From Burkholderia stabilis (GTDB taxonomy: Bacteria > Pseudomonadota > Gammaproteobacteria > Burkholderiales > Burkholderiaceae), in contig NZ_CP016443.1 in the NCBI RefSeq assembly GCF_001742165.1, positions 1,612,001-1,676,000 on the forward strand: DNA of 64,000 nucleotides. Direction: 5' to 3'. Within the stretch, counting starts at the first letter, position 1, and the number at the start of each line of letters is the position of its first letter. This document shows, piece by piece, positions 16,100 through 25,493 of this stretch. The notes beneath the pieces are model-generated. The model did not search any database. It worked only from the letters and a program-made list of their open reading frames with translations, and was not told where the DNA came from. A program made the position numbers and the translations under genes.

Positions 16100-17659
16100 T
16101 CAAGACAGGACGGTCGACTCGCGCTGCGTCGCGAGCTGCATGATCTTTTCCTGCGTGGCCTCGGCCGCGCGCAATTCGCCCGTGACGCGCCCTTCGCACA
16201 TCACGAGAATGCGGTGGCTCATGCGCAGCACCTCGGGCAGTTCCGACGAGATCATCACGATCGCCTTGCCGTCGGCGGCGAGCGCATCGAGCAGCTTGTA
16301 GATCTCGCTTTTCGCGCCGACGTCGATGCCGCGCGTCGGTTCGTCGAAGAACAGGATGTCGCAGTCGCGCAGCAGCCACTTCGCGATCACGATCTTCTGC
16401 TGGTTGCCGCCCGACAGCAGCCGCGCGGGCTGCGCGACCGACGGCGTGCGGATCGCGAGCTGCCGCACGTAAGCCTGCGCGGTGTCGCGCATCTCGCGCG
16501 CATCGAGGAACACGCCGCGCCGCACGAAGCGGCGCATGCTCGACAGCGCGATGTTGTTCTGCACGTCCATCCCGACCGCGAGCCCGAAGTGCTTGCGATC
16601 TTCGGACAGGTAACCGATGCCGTGCGCGACCGCGTCGGCCGGCGTGCGGATCGTCACGGTCTTGCCGTGCACGCGGATTTCGCCCGCATCGACCGGGTCG
16701 GCGCCGAACACCGCGCGCGCGACCTCGGTGCGGCCCGCGCCCATCAGCCCCGCGAAGCCGAGAATCTCGCCGCGCCGCAGCGTGAAGCCGACGTCGCGAA
16801 TTGCACGGCCGCGCGACAGCCCGCGCACTTCGAGCGCGACGTCGTTCGCGGACGTATCGGGCGGCGTGCGCGATTCCGACTCGAGCTGGCGGCCGACCAT
16901 CATCGCGATGATGGTGTCCATCGACGTGCCGACCATCGGCACGGTCGCGACGTACTTGCCGTCGCGCATCACGGTCACGCGATCGGCGATCTGGCGCAGC
17001 TCGTCCATCTTGTGCGAGATGTAGACGATGCCGACGCCATGCGCGCGCAGGTCGCCGATGATGCGGAACAGCTCGGCGATCTCCGCGTTGTTGAGCGCGG
17101 CGGTCGGCTCGTCCATGATGAGCACGCGCGACTCGAACGACAGCGCTTTCGCGATCTCGACCATCTGCTGCTTCGCGACCGTCAGCCGGCCGACCGGCGT
17201 GCGCGGGTCGAGGTCGAGCCGCATCCGCGCGAAAATCGCGGCGGCGTCGCGATTCAGCTTGTCTTCGTCGACGAACACGCCGAAGCGGCCGCGCGGCTCG
17301 CGGCCGATGAAGATGTTCTGCGCGACGCTCAGGTGGTTCATCAGGTTCAGCTCCTGATGGATGATGCCGATCCCGAGCGCCTGCGCGGCGCGCGGATCGG
17401 CGATCTCCACCGCGCGGCCGTCCATCCGGATCTCGCCGTCGTCGCACTGGTAGACGCCCGCAAGGATCTTCATCAGCGTCGACTTGCCGGCGCCGTTCTC
17501 GCCCATCAGCGCATGCACTTCGCCGGCGCGCAGGTCGAAACGGCAATCGTCGAGCGCCTGCACGCCCGGAAAGCGCTTGCCGATGCCGGTCAATGCAATC
17601 AGCGGCGGCGCATCGTTCAGGTTCGGTTCGGGTTGCATGGGGTCGGGGTTCCGCTTCAT
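16100..17659 (-). CDS. Sugar ABC transporter ATP-binding protein (RbsA/AraG-like, two ABC domains)
   Basis: 519 residues with two tandem nucleotide-binding domains. The first has Walker [10 protein letters not shown], a degenerate signature [15 protein letters not shown] and Walker [12 protein letters not shown]. The second has the degenerate P-loop [11 protein letters not shown] and a good signature [17 protein letters not shown]. This asymmetry is normal for RbsA-type sugar ATPases. The ATG at 17659 directly follows the stop of the upstream dehydrogenase; a second Met at 17638 is an alternative start. Confidence 0.9.
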   Translation of the reverse strand: MKRNPDPMQPEPNLNDAPPLIALTGIGKRFPGVQALDDCRFDLRAGEVHALMGENGAGKSTLMKILAGVYQCDDGEIRMDGRAVEIADPRAAQALGIGIIHQELNLMNHLSVAQNIFIGREPRGRFGVFVDEDKLNRDAAAIFARMRLDLDPRTPVGRLTVAKQQMVEIAKALSFESRVLIMDEPTAALNNAEIAELFRIIGDLRAHGVGIVYISHKMDELRQIADRVTVMRDGKYVATVPMVGTSMDTIIAMMVGRQLESESRTPPDTSANDVALEVRGLSRGRAIRDVGFTLRRGEILGFAGLMGAGRTEVARAVFGADPVDAGEIRVHGKTVTIRTPADAVAHGIGYLSEDRKHFGLAVGMDVQNNIALSSMRRFVRRGVFLDAREMRDTAQAYVRQLAIRTPSVAQPARLLSGGNQQKIVIAKWLLRDCDILFFDEPTRGIDVGAKSEIYKLLDALAADGKAIVMISSELPEVLRMSHRILVMCEGRVTGELRAAEATQEKIMQLATQRESTVLS

Positions 17660-18514
<855 letters not shown>

Positions 18515-19792
18515 TCAGCCGCGGAACCGGTACTGCTCCAGCGATTCCGGTTTCATCTCGATCGAGAAACCGGGCGCCGTCGGCGGCATGTAGGCCGCGC
18601 CGCGCACGACGCACGGCTCGACGAAATGCTCGTGCAGGTGATCGACGTATTCGGTCACGCGCCCTTCCTTCGTGCCGGAAATGCACACGTAGTCGATCAT
18701 CGACAGGTGCTGCACGTATTCGCACAGCCCGACGCCGCCCGCATGCGGGCACACGGGCAGCCCGTACTTCGCGGCCATCAGCATCACCGCGAGAATCTCG
18801 TTCACGCCGCCGAGCCGGCATGCGTCGATCTGCACGACGTCGATCGCGCCGCGCGCGATGAACTGCTTGAACAGCACGCGGTTCTGGCACATCTCGCCGG
18901 TTGCGACCTGCACGGGGCCGATCGCCTTGCGGATCTTGCGATGCCCTTCGACGTCGTCAGGGCTCGTCGGCTCCTCGATGAACCACGGCCGCGCGAAGGC
19001 CAGCTCGCGCACCCAGTCGATCGCCTCTTCGACTTCCCACACCTGGTTCGCGTCGATCATCAGCTTGCGCTCGGGGCCGATCACCTCGCGCGCGATCGTC
19101 ACGCGGCGGATGTCGTCCTCGAGGTTCGCGCCGACCTTCAGCTTCACGTACTCGAAACCGGCGTCCACCGCCTCGTGACACAACCGGCGCAGCTTGTCGT
19201 CGCTGTAGCCGAGCCAGCCGGCCGACGTCGTGTAGCACGGGTAGCCGTCGCGCTCCAGCGCCGCGATCCGCGCGGCCTTGCCGGGCGCCTGCCGGCGCAG
19301 CAGGTCGAGCGCCTCGTCCGGGCTCAGGCAATCGGTCAGGTAGCGGAAGTCGATCGCACGCACCAGCTCCTCGGGGCTCATGTCGGCGACGAGCCGCCAC
19401 AGCGGCTTGCCCACCGCCTTCGCCCACAAATCCCACACGGCATTGACGACGGCGCCCGTCGCCAGATGGATCGCGCCCTTGTCGGGGCCGATCCAGCGCA
19501 GTTGACTATCCGACGTCACGTGCCGCCAGAAGCGGCCCATGTCTTCGCGGATCCAGTCGAGATCGAGGCCGACGACGAGGTGACGCATCGCGTCGATCGC
19601 CGCGCAGCAGATTTCGTTGCCGCGCCCGATCGTGAACGTGAGCCCGTGACCTTCGAGCCCGTCGCGGTCGGTTTCGAGCACGACGTAGGCGGCCGAATAA
19701 TCGGGGTCCGGATTCATCGCATCGGAACCGTCGAGCTGGCGCGAAGTCGGAAAGCGCACGTCGAGGACGCGCATCGATCGAATGATAGGCAT
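18515..19792 (-). CDS. L-fuconate dehydratase (enolase superfamily)
   Basis: 425 residues of the mandelate racemase/enolase superfamily. Active-site features are the KLKVG Lys motif, MIDANQVW (metal Asp), IEEPTSPDD (Glu), ATGEMC (Glu) and the catalytic His in CPHAGGVGL. Length and the N-terminal IRSMRVLDVRFPTSRQLDGS match L-fuconate dehydratases, which remove water to give 2-keto-3-deoxy-L-fuconate. The start at 19792 is the family N-terminus. It sits between the two dehydrogenase genes in a probable single transcript. Confidence 0.9.
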   Translation of the reverse strand: MPIIRSMRVLDVRFPTSRQLDGSDAMNPDPDYSAAYVVLETDRDGLEGHGLTFTIGRGNEICCAAIDAMRHLVVGLDLDWIREDMGRFWRHVTSDSQLRWIGPDKGAIHLATGAVVNAVWDLWAKAVGKPLWRLVADMSPEELVRAIDFRYLTDCLSPDEALDLLRRQAPGKAARIAALERDGYPCYTTSAGWLGYSDDKLRRLCHEAVDAGFEYVKLKVGANLEDDIRRVTIAREVIGPERKLMIDANQVWEVEEAIDWVRELAFARPWFIEEPTSPDDVEGHRKIRKAIGPVQVATGEMCQNRVLFKQFIARGAIDVVQIDACRLGGVNEILAVMLMAAKYGLPVCPHAGGVGLCEYVQHLSMIDYVCISGTKEGRVTEYVDHLHEHFVEPCVVRGAAYMPPTAPGFSIEMKPESLEQYRFRG

Positions 19793-19815
19793 GACGAACC
19801 GTCCGTTAAAGGAAA

Positions 19816-20658
19816 TCAGGCCTGCACGGTGCGCTGGCGCTGCTCGCCGAGCCCGTCGATGCCGAGCGTGATGACCTGCCCGGCGCGCAGATAGACCGGC
19901 GGCTTCTGCCCGAGGCCGACGCCCGGCGGCGTGCCGGTCGAAATCACGTCGCCCGGCTGCAGGCTCATGAAGCGGCTCAGGTAGCTGATCAGGTGCGGCA
20001 CGCGGAACACCATCGTCGCGGTCGTGCCGTTCTGGTAGCGGTGCCCGTCGACGTCGAGCCACAGCCGCAGCGCGTGCGGATCGGGCACTTCGTCGGCCGT
20101 CACGAGCCACGGGCCGAGCGGGCCGAACGTGTCGTTGCCCTTGCCCTTGTCCCACGTGCCGCCGCGTTCGAGCTGGAATTCGCGCTCCGACACGTCGTTG
20201 ACCACGCAATAGCCCGCGACGTGCGACAGCGCGTCGGCTTCCGCGATGTAGCGGCCGCCCTGGCCGATCACCACGCCGAGCTCAACTTCCCAGTCGGTCT
20301 TTTCCGAGCCGCGTGGAATCTCGACGTCGTCGTTCGGCCCCGAGATCGCGCTCGTCCACTTGCCGAACACGACGGGCTCCTTCGGCACCTCCATCCCCGA
20401 TTCGGCCGCGTGGTCCGAATAGTTGAGGCCGATGCAGATGAACTTGCCGACGCGGCCGACGCACGCGCCGATGCGCGGCGCGCCTTCGACGAGCGGCAGC
20501 GACGACGGCGGGATGTCGCGCAGCCGCGCGAGCGATGCGGGCGCCAGCGCGTCGCCGGCGATGTCGTCGATCACGCCGGACAGGTCGCGGATGTGGCCCT
20601 GCGCATCGAGCAGGCCCGGTTTTTCATGGTGTTTGTCGCCAAATCTCAGCAGTTTCAT
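19816..20658 (-). CDS. Fumarylacetoacetate-hydrolase-family 2,4-diketo-3-deoxy-L-fuconate hydrolase
   Basis: 280 residues. The FAH fold is shown by GKFICIGLNYSDHAAESGM, the metal-binding ExE in TDWEVELGVVIG, and GDVISTGTPPGVGLG. In the non-phosphorylating L-fucose pathway such an enzyme hydrolyses 2,4-diketo-3-deoxy-L-fuconate to pyruvate and L-lactate, and the preceding dehydratase and following dehydrogenase genes make that the best role. Ureidoglycolate lyase-like activity is the family alternative but does not fit the neighbours. Confidence 0.85.
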   Translation of the reverse strand: MKLLRFGDKHHEKPGLLDAQGHIRDLSGVIDDIAGDALAPASLARLRDIPPSSLPLVEGAPRIGACVGRVGKFICIGLNYSDHAAESGMEVPKEPVVFGKWTSAISGPNDDVEIPRGSEKTDWEVELGVVIGQGGRYIAEADALSHVAGYCVVNDVSEREFQLERGGTWDKGKGNDTFGPLGPWLVTADEVPDPHALRLWLDVDGHRYQNGTTATMVFRVPHLISYLSRFMSLQPGDVISTGTPPGVGLGQKPPVYLRAGQVITLGIDGLGEQRQRTVQA

Positions 20659-20708
20659 GTCGTCTGGATGGAACCGGAAAGTGAATGGGAAAGGTCAGTT
20701 CGACACGG

Positions 20709-21473
20709 TCAGTTCGACCAGCCGCCGTCGATCAGGTGAATCGCGCCGGTCGTGAACGACGCTTCGTCGGATGCCAGATACAGCGCGAGCGCGGCCACTT
20801 CGTCGGCGCTGCCGATGCGGCCCATCGGCTGGCGCGCGACGAACGCCTGGCGCACCTCGTCGGTCGACACGTGGCGCGTGCGCGCCTGGTCCGCGATCCG
20901 CTGCTCCAGCGACGGCGATTCGATCGTGCCGGGGCAGATCGCGTTGCAGCGGATGCGCTGCTCGACGAAATCGGCGGCCACCGCCTTGGTCAGCCCGATC
21001 ACGGCCGCCTTGGTCGTGCCGTAGACGAAACGGTTCGGCACGCCCTTCACGCTCGACGCGGCCGACGCCATGTTGATGATCGACGCGCCGCCGGCTTCGA
21101 GCATCGCCGGCAGCAGCGCGCGGATCAGCCGGTACATCGACGTGACGTTCAGGTTCAGCGAGAACGCCCAGGCTTCGTCGTCGCAGTCGAGGATCGAGCC
21201 GTGGTGCACGTAGCCCGCGCAGTTGAACAGCACGTCGAACGCGCGCTCGCTCGCGGCGAGCGCCGCGACGTCGTGCGCGTCGGTGACGTCGAGCCGCCGC
21301 GTGGCCAGCCGGCCGCCCGCGCGTTCGGCGTCGGCCTCGAGCCGCACGAGCGCGGCTTCGTTGATGTCGGTCGCCAATACGTCGGCGCCCTCGCTCGCGA
21401 ACCGCAGCGCGGTGGCGCGGCCAATGCCCTGCCCGGCCGCCGTGACCAGCGCGCGCTTGCCCTGCAATCTCAT
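20709..21473 (-). CDS. SDR-family 2-keto-3-deoxy-L-fuconate dehydrogenase, first gene of the fucose operon
   Basis: 254 residues, SDR with TAAGQGIG cofactor motif, NCAGYVHHG, INMASAASS and the YGTTK Tyr/Lys pair. It resembles 2-keto-3-deoxy-L-fuconate dehydrogenases, oxidising the C4 hydroxyl with NAD before the FAH-family hydrolase cleaves the product. It is the first gene of the minus-strand operon running to 12233, so the operon promoter should lie in 21474-21600, where an FCD-type operator half is visible. Confidence 0.86.
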   Translation of the reverse strand: MRLQGKRALVTAAGQGIGRATALRFASEGADVLATDINEAALVRLEADAERAGGRLATRRLDVTDAHDVAALAASERAFDVLFNCAGYVHHGSILDCDDEAWAFSLNLNVTSMYRLIRALLPAMLEAGGASIINMASAASSVKGVPNRFVYGTTKAAVIGLTKAVAADFVEQRIRCNAICPGTIESPSLEQRIADQARTRHVSTDEVRQAFVARQPMGRIGSADEVAALALYLASDEASFTTGAIHLIDGGWSN

Positions 21474-21530
21474 GAGCGTCTCTCCCGAAAAAGCCGGCCG
21501 TCAGCCGGCCGATTGGCACAAAGGACTAAA

Positions 21531-21540
21531 GGTCCAACCA
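21531..21540 (-). promoter_or_regulatory. Putative FCD/GntR operator upstream of the fucose operon
   Basis: On the minus strand the sequence reads TGGTTGGACC, fitting the TGGTnnnACC core bound by many FCD-type GntR repressors, about 60 bases before the operon's first ATG. It overlaps a GGAC-N5-GTCC inverted repeat (21523-21535). Binding by the gntR product at 12233 is inference. Confidence 0.4.
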
Positions 21541-21916
21541 ATCATAGGAAGTGATCGCGCGTTTGTCACGAATTCGGAATTCAGTATTTACCCGGGCAGG
21601 TAGATCCGGCAGACGGGCCATCGTCCGGCCGCCGGCAGGTCGCGGCAGCGCGCTCGTCAGTTCGCGCAAACCCAATACCGGCGGGCTTTCCAGCCGATTC
21701 CGCGGACGCGCCCGGCGCGTGGGCCGCGCGAAACTGACAAAAACGTCATGTCCGCGTCAGGGTCTCAACGGCGTGTGCGCGCCATCATGGCGTTGCCGGA
21801 TCGCGCTTCCGGTACACCGCCTCCTCCGCCCGCATCCGATCCCCGCGGGCACCTCCGTCCCCCGGCGATGTACCCCGTGACTGGGCGAGCAGACACGGCT
21901 GCGCGGGCCGATTTTC

Positions 21917-21946
21917 CGCCCCGGACTCCCCGTCCGGGGCGTTTTT
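21917..21946 (+). terminator. Orphan rho-independent terminator
   Basis: A perfect 10-bp stem (CGCCCCGGAC at 21917-21926, complement at 21932-21941) with a 5-base loop is followed by five Ts on the plus strand. No plus-strand gene ends here: the fucose operon to the left reads away. It therefore probably ends a short non-coding transcript, or attenuates a leader of the DUF3331 gene. The rest of 21474-22140 holds no convincing reading frame. Confidence 0.7.
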
Positions 21947-22140
21947 GTCCATGGTTTGCAAGAAAATAAGCGTGGATTGTTTCTAAATCGGCAAAAGGTA
22001 ATTTGAGCCAGACAGGATGTTTTTTCCGGTCACAGACGCTTACATTTAGCGCACCACTCATGGAAACCGCTACGGATTCGCCATCGGGTAGTGACATCCA
22101 CTGCCAAGGCCGAACCGCACGAGCTTTAGGAAACGGCAAA

Positions 22141-22431
22141 ATGAAGGCCTCCAAATCCCTGCCTGCGCTCGATCCCGCCGACGTTCACGTCGAAATTCTC
22201 GAACGTTCCGATACGCTGCTCGTCGTCCGCTGGGTCGAACCCGGCCGCTGCCACTACGGCGAACAGCGCTGGCGCCGCCGCTTCGCGCAACGCACCGGCA
22301 CCTGCGCGCTGTCGCGCCAGGTCATCCATCGCGGCGACGAAGTATTCCGCCCGGCCGAACGCCCGGCGCCCGCGAACGCAGCGGCGATGATCTCCGCCGC
22401 CGAAGTGCTCGCCCTCGCCGGAGGCAGGTAA
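22141..22431 (+). CDS. DUF3331 domain protein
   Basis: 96 residues, small, basic, cytosolic. The core DVHVEILERSDTLLVVRW followed by RCHYGEQRWRRR and GTCALSRQVIHRGDEVFRP is the DUF3331 pattern of short Burkholderiales proteins of unknown function. The ATG at 22141 has AGGAAA upstream; earlier in-frame Mets at 22003 and 22060 would add residues that do not look coding. It stands alone, with a terminator 200 bases upstream and an SDR gene downstream. Confidence 0.72.
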   Translation: MKASKSLPALDPADVHVEILERSDTLLVVRWVEPGRCHYGEQRWRRRFAQRTGTCALSRQVIHRGDEVFRPAERPAPANAAAMISAAEVLALAGGR

Positions 22432-22532
22432 ATCCTGCCGGCCGCGCGCCGGAGCCCGCTGCGCCACGTCACGCGCGAGCCCTAGAAGCACCGGTCTAAA
22501 TCCCCCGCTTGTCTGCCACGCCTGCGCACACT

Positions 22533-22558
22533 ATCGTTACACCACTCAATGTAACGAT
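22533..22558. promoter_or_regulatory. 9-bp palindrome (operator-like) upstream of SDR gene
   Basis: ATCGTTACA (22533-22541) and TGTAACGAT (22550-22558) form a perfect inverted repeat with an 8-base spacer, 41 bases before the SDR start. The size and symmetry fit a TetR- or MarR-type dimer site. No regulator gene of those families is adjacent. Confidence 0.55.
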
Positions 22559-22598
22559 TACGTGCCGCGACCGACCGGTCGCGCCGATGGAGGCAGAC

Positions 22599-23585
22599 AT
22601 GCATGCATGGAGCGCGCGCCACGTCCCGGCGCAGGGCGGCAAGGTCGCGGTCGTGACCGGCGCCAACAGCGGCCTCGGCTGGCAGCTCGCCGAAACGCTG
22701 GCGGCCAAAGGCGCGACGGTCGTGATGGGCTGCCGCGACGCCGCGCGCGCCGCGCAGGCGGCCGATGCGATCCGCCAGCTTCATCCCGATGCGCGCGTCG
22801 AAGTCGATGCACTCGACCTCGCCGATCTCGCGTCTATCGAACGTTTCGCGGCGGACGTCTCCGAACGCCACGGTCGCGTCGACATCCTCTGCAACAACGC
22901 CGGCGTGATGTTCCTGCCGCTGCGCCATACGCACGACGGCTTCGAGATGCAGTTCGGCACCAACCACCTCGGCCATTTCGCGCTGACCGGCCATCTGCTG
23001 CCGGCCCTGCGCTCCGCCCGCCGAGCGCGCGTCGTGACGATGTCGAGCGGCTTCAACCGCGGCGGCCGGATTCGCGTCGACGACCTGCGCGCCGCGCACC
23101 GCTACAACCGTTATCTCGCCTATTGCGACAGCAAGCTCGCGAACCTCGTGTTCGCCATCGAGTTGCAGCGCCGCTTCGAGCGCGCGGCATTCGCGGGGAT
23201 CAGCGTCGCCGCGCACCCCGGCTACGCGGCGACCAACCTGCAGTTCGCCGGCCCCGCGATGGACAGCTCACCCGCGCGCGCCGCACTGATGCGCGCCGCG
23301 AACCGTTATCTCGCGCAGCCGGCCGACCAGGGCGCGCTGCCGGCCATTCATGCGGCGACGTCGCCCGATCTCGCCGGCGGCGCCTACATCGGCCCGTCCG
23401 GCTGGTTCGAATCGCGCGGGCTGCCGGCGCCCGCGAGCGTGCCGCGCGCGGCGCGCGACGTGGCTTCGGCGGCGCTGCTGTGGGAGGCATCGGAAGCCGC
23501 GACGGGCGTGCGTTTCCTCAGCTCGGGCGCGCCCGCCGGGCGCTCGTCGGGCAGGCCGTTCGACACCGCAGCCCAGGCGCGCTGA
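22599..23585 (+). CDS. SDR-family oxidoreductase (protochlorophyllide-reductase/WWOX-like)
   Basis: 328 residues. VAVVTGANSGLG, CNNAGVMFLP, HLGHFALTGHLLPAL, VVTMSSGFNRGG and YCDSKLANLVFAIEL place it in the SDR branch of retinol dehydrogenase/WWOX-like enzymes with a long C-terminal extension. The start at 22599 is chosen because GGAGG lies 5 bases upstream; ATG 22587 overlaps that site. Probably NADP-dependent; the substrate is unknown. A perfect palindrome in its leader suggests tight repression. Confidence 0.8.
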   Translation: MHAWSARHVPAQGGKVAVVTGANSGLGWQLAETLAAKGATVVMGCRDAARAAQAADAIRQLHPDARVEVDALDLADLASIERFAADVSERHGRVDILCNNAGVMFLPLRHTHDGFEMQFGTNHLGHFALTGHLLPALRSARRARVVTMSSGFNRGGRIRVDDLRAAHRYNRYLAYCDSKLANLVFAIELQRRFERAAFAGISVAAHPGYAATNLQFAGPAMDSSPARAALMRAANRYLAQPADQGALPAIHAATSPDLAGGAYIGPSGWFESRGLPAPASVPRAARDVASAALLWEASEAATGVRFLSSGAPAGRSSGRPFDTAAQAR

Positions 23586-23730
23586 GCCACGCGCCACTTT
23601 TCGCATCATTCTTCATACTTATTACGCCAACCGAAAAGAAAGCCTGTTGAAAGCCTGATTCGACGCGCCACTGTTACCGCCCAGGAAACAATCTATCGTC
23701 AAAATCAGCGTTTACCCTGCACCTTCCGGT

Positions 23731-23745
23731 GACTAAGATTTAGTC
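23731..23745. promoter_or_regulatory. Short palindrome upstream of DUF4148 gene
   Basis: GACTAA-GAT-TTAGTC, 6-bp arms with a 3-base centre, 55 bases before the ATG at 23800. It could be an operator overlapping the promoter. The remainder of 23586-23799 shows nothing else clear. Confidence 0.35.
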
Positions 23746-23799
23746 AATCGCTTCAGACATGGTGTCGAGAGCGAACTCAATAAAACACCGGAGGTCATC

Positions 23800-24099
23800 A
23801 TGAAATCGCTCGTTTCCGCAGTCGTTGCCGCTGCCGCCCTGTCCGCTTCGTTCGGCGCATTCGCACAAAGCACCGTGACCCGCGCTCAAGTGAAGAACGA
23901 ACTCGTTCAGCTCGAAAAGGCCGGCTACAAGCCGGGCCTGTCGAGCCCGTACTACCCGAACGACATCCAGAGCGCCGAAGCGCGCGTGCATGGTGCCGAC
24001 ACCAGCGGCTACGGCGCGCAACCGGCGCCGGTCGTCCACTCGGGCGCCCCGGCCGCAGCGTCGTCGAACGCACGCGACTCGATCTTCTTCGGCCAGTAA
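23800..24099 (+). CDS. DUF4148 small exported protein
   Basis: 99 residues with a Sec signal peptide (KSLVSAVVAAAALSASFGAF, cleavage after AFA) and the DUF4148 core TRAQVKNELVQLEKAGYKPG with SPYYPNDIQSAEARV. DUF4148 proteins are abundant, very short periplasmic proteins of Burkholderiales with no established function. GGAGG precedes the start and a good terminator follows, so it is a monocistronic unit. Two more members are in the window, at 46955 and 51236. Confidence 0.85.
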   Translation: MKSLVSAVVAAAALSASFGAFAQSTVTRAQVKNELVQLEKAGYKPGLSSPYYPNDIQSAEARVHGADTSGYGAQPAPVVHSGAPAAASSNARDSIFFGQ

Positions 24100-24149
24100 G
24101 CCGACGCGCCCCCGGCGGGCGCCGCGCATCGCGCGATGAAGCCGCGTAC

Positions 24150-24182
24150 AGACGAGCCCCCTTTGCGGGGCTCGTCTTTTTT
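24150..24182 (+). terminator. Rho-independent terminator after DUF4148 gene
   Basis: An 11-bp stem AGACGAGCCCC / GGGGCTCGTCT (24150-24160, 24167-24177) with a 6-base loop, followed by TTTTTT on the plus strand, 50 bases after the stop of the DUF4148 gene. Confidence 0.85.
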
Positions 24183-24274
24183 GTGAACGCATACCTCCGC
24201 CGCCCGGCAGCGGGTGGCTTCGCCCGGGCGCTTTGCGTCCGGGCGCTTTTTCCTTTCCGGGGTATGCGCGCCGC

Positions 24275-25471
24275 TCAGCGCGGCACGGCCGCGGCTGGCG
24301 CCGCGCGCGACAGCACGCGCCACCGCGACAGCAGTTCGTCGCGATCGACGTAGCAGCCCTGCAGATGCCGGCGGCCGGTCGACGGATCGAACTCGGTGCG
24401 CGCATGCAGCACGCGCCGGTTGTCGAACGCCCACATGTCGCCCGCGCGCAGCCGCCGCTGTACGCGAAAGCGCGGCTCGCGCGCGAGCGCGAGAAACCGC
24501 CGGTACGCGCGATAGACGGCCGCGACCGATCCGGCCGGCGCATCGAGCGGCCCGCGCAGGAAGTTCGCGACGCGCACCTCGGTCACGTTGCCGCGCGCAT
24601 CGAGCCCGATCACCGGCGCCGAACAGCGGTAGTCGCTGTTCGCACTCTTGTTCCAGAATTCGAACGGCGTCGACGCAAGCTGCGCGAAATCGGCCGGATG
24701 CTCGCGCCGCAGCGCATCCGCGAGCGCGAAGCCGTCGAGGAACACGCTGTCGCCGCCCGTCGCGTCGTTCGCGAGGCAATGCAGGAACTGCACGCCCGGC
24801 TGCAACTCGCGCGTCGGCAGATCGGTGTGCGGCGGCAGGTTCAGCGACGTATACGCGTTGCTGTCCGGGCGCGGCTTCGACTCGACGTCGAACAGCACGC
24901 CGAAATTGCTTTCGCGGATCAGGCCGACACGGCGCGCGATCTCGTCGACACGGCCGCGCTCGGCCGGCACGCCTTCGACGAGCGTGAGCCCCGTGCGCTG
25001 CAGCGCGCCGAGCCACGCGAGCAACGCGTCGTCGTCGCGCATCACGTCGTGCCACGCGAATACGCCGATCGCCGTCGCATCGTCGCCTGCCCATACGTGC
25101 CGCCCGTGCGCGGCCTGGCGCTCCGCGCGCGACGCATCGTCGTACGCATGCGCGCGCAACCAGCCCGGCGTCCACGCGCTGCGATGCCCGTCGTTCCATT
25201 CGACATGCAGCGCGCCATCGGCTTCGACATGTGCGGAGCGCGCGGCAAGATCCTCGCGCGCATCGGCAATCTCGAACACCTGCTCGCGCGTGATCGCATG
25301 CACGCATGCGGAACACGCGCAGTTGTCGCGCAGCCAGTCGAAATGAAACGGCGATCGTCGCGCGTCGCTCCATTCGACGTCCACCGCTCCGTCGCCGATC
25401 GTGGCCGCCGTAATGGCCGCGTCGGCGGAAAACGTCCGCCAGTCTTCGATACGGTGTTGCGCTGCCTGCAT
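24275..25471 (-). CDS. Gamma-butyrobetaine hydroxylase-like Fe(II)/2-oxoglutarate dioxygenase
   Basis: 398 residues. The N-terminal domain has a Cys-rich zinc site (FDWLRDNCACSACVHAITRE) as in gamma-butyrobetaine dioxygenases; the C-terminal TauD-type domain carries HTD (LPPHTDLPTREL) and a distal His with Arg (LHARTEFDPSTGRR). The enzyme would hydroxylate gamma-butyrobetaine to L-carnitine, feeding the carnitine degradation genes upstream. The start at 25471 has GGGAGG. It is the last gene of the carnitine operon, 22 bases after the hydrolase gene. Confidence 0.85.
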   Translation of the reverse strand: MQAAQHRIEDWRTFSADAAITAATIGDGAVDVEWSDARRSPFHFDWLRDNCACSACVHAITREQVFEIADAREDLAARSAHVEADGALHVEWNDGHRSAWTPGWLRAHAYDDASRAERQAAHGRHVWAGDDATAIGVFAWHDVMRDDDALLAWLGALQRTGLTLVEGVPAERGRVDEIARRVGLIRESNFGVLFDVESKPRPDSNAYTSLNLPPHTDLPTRELQPGVQFLHCLANDATGGDSVFLDGFALADALRREHPADFAQLASTPFEFWNKSANSDYRCSAPVIGLDARGNVTEVRVANFLRGPLDAPAGSVAAVYRAYRRFLALAREPRFRVQRRLRAGDMWAFDNRRVLHARTEFDPSTGRRHLQGCYVDRDELLSRWRVLSRAAPAAAVPR

Positions 25472-25493
25472 CGTTGCCTCCCGGAAACGCCCG

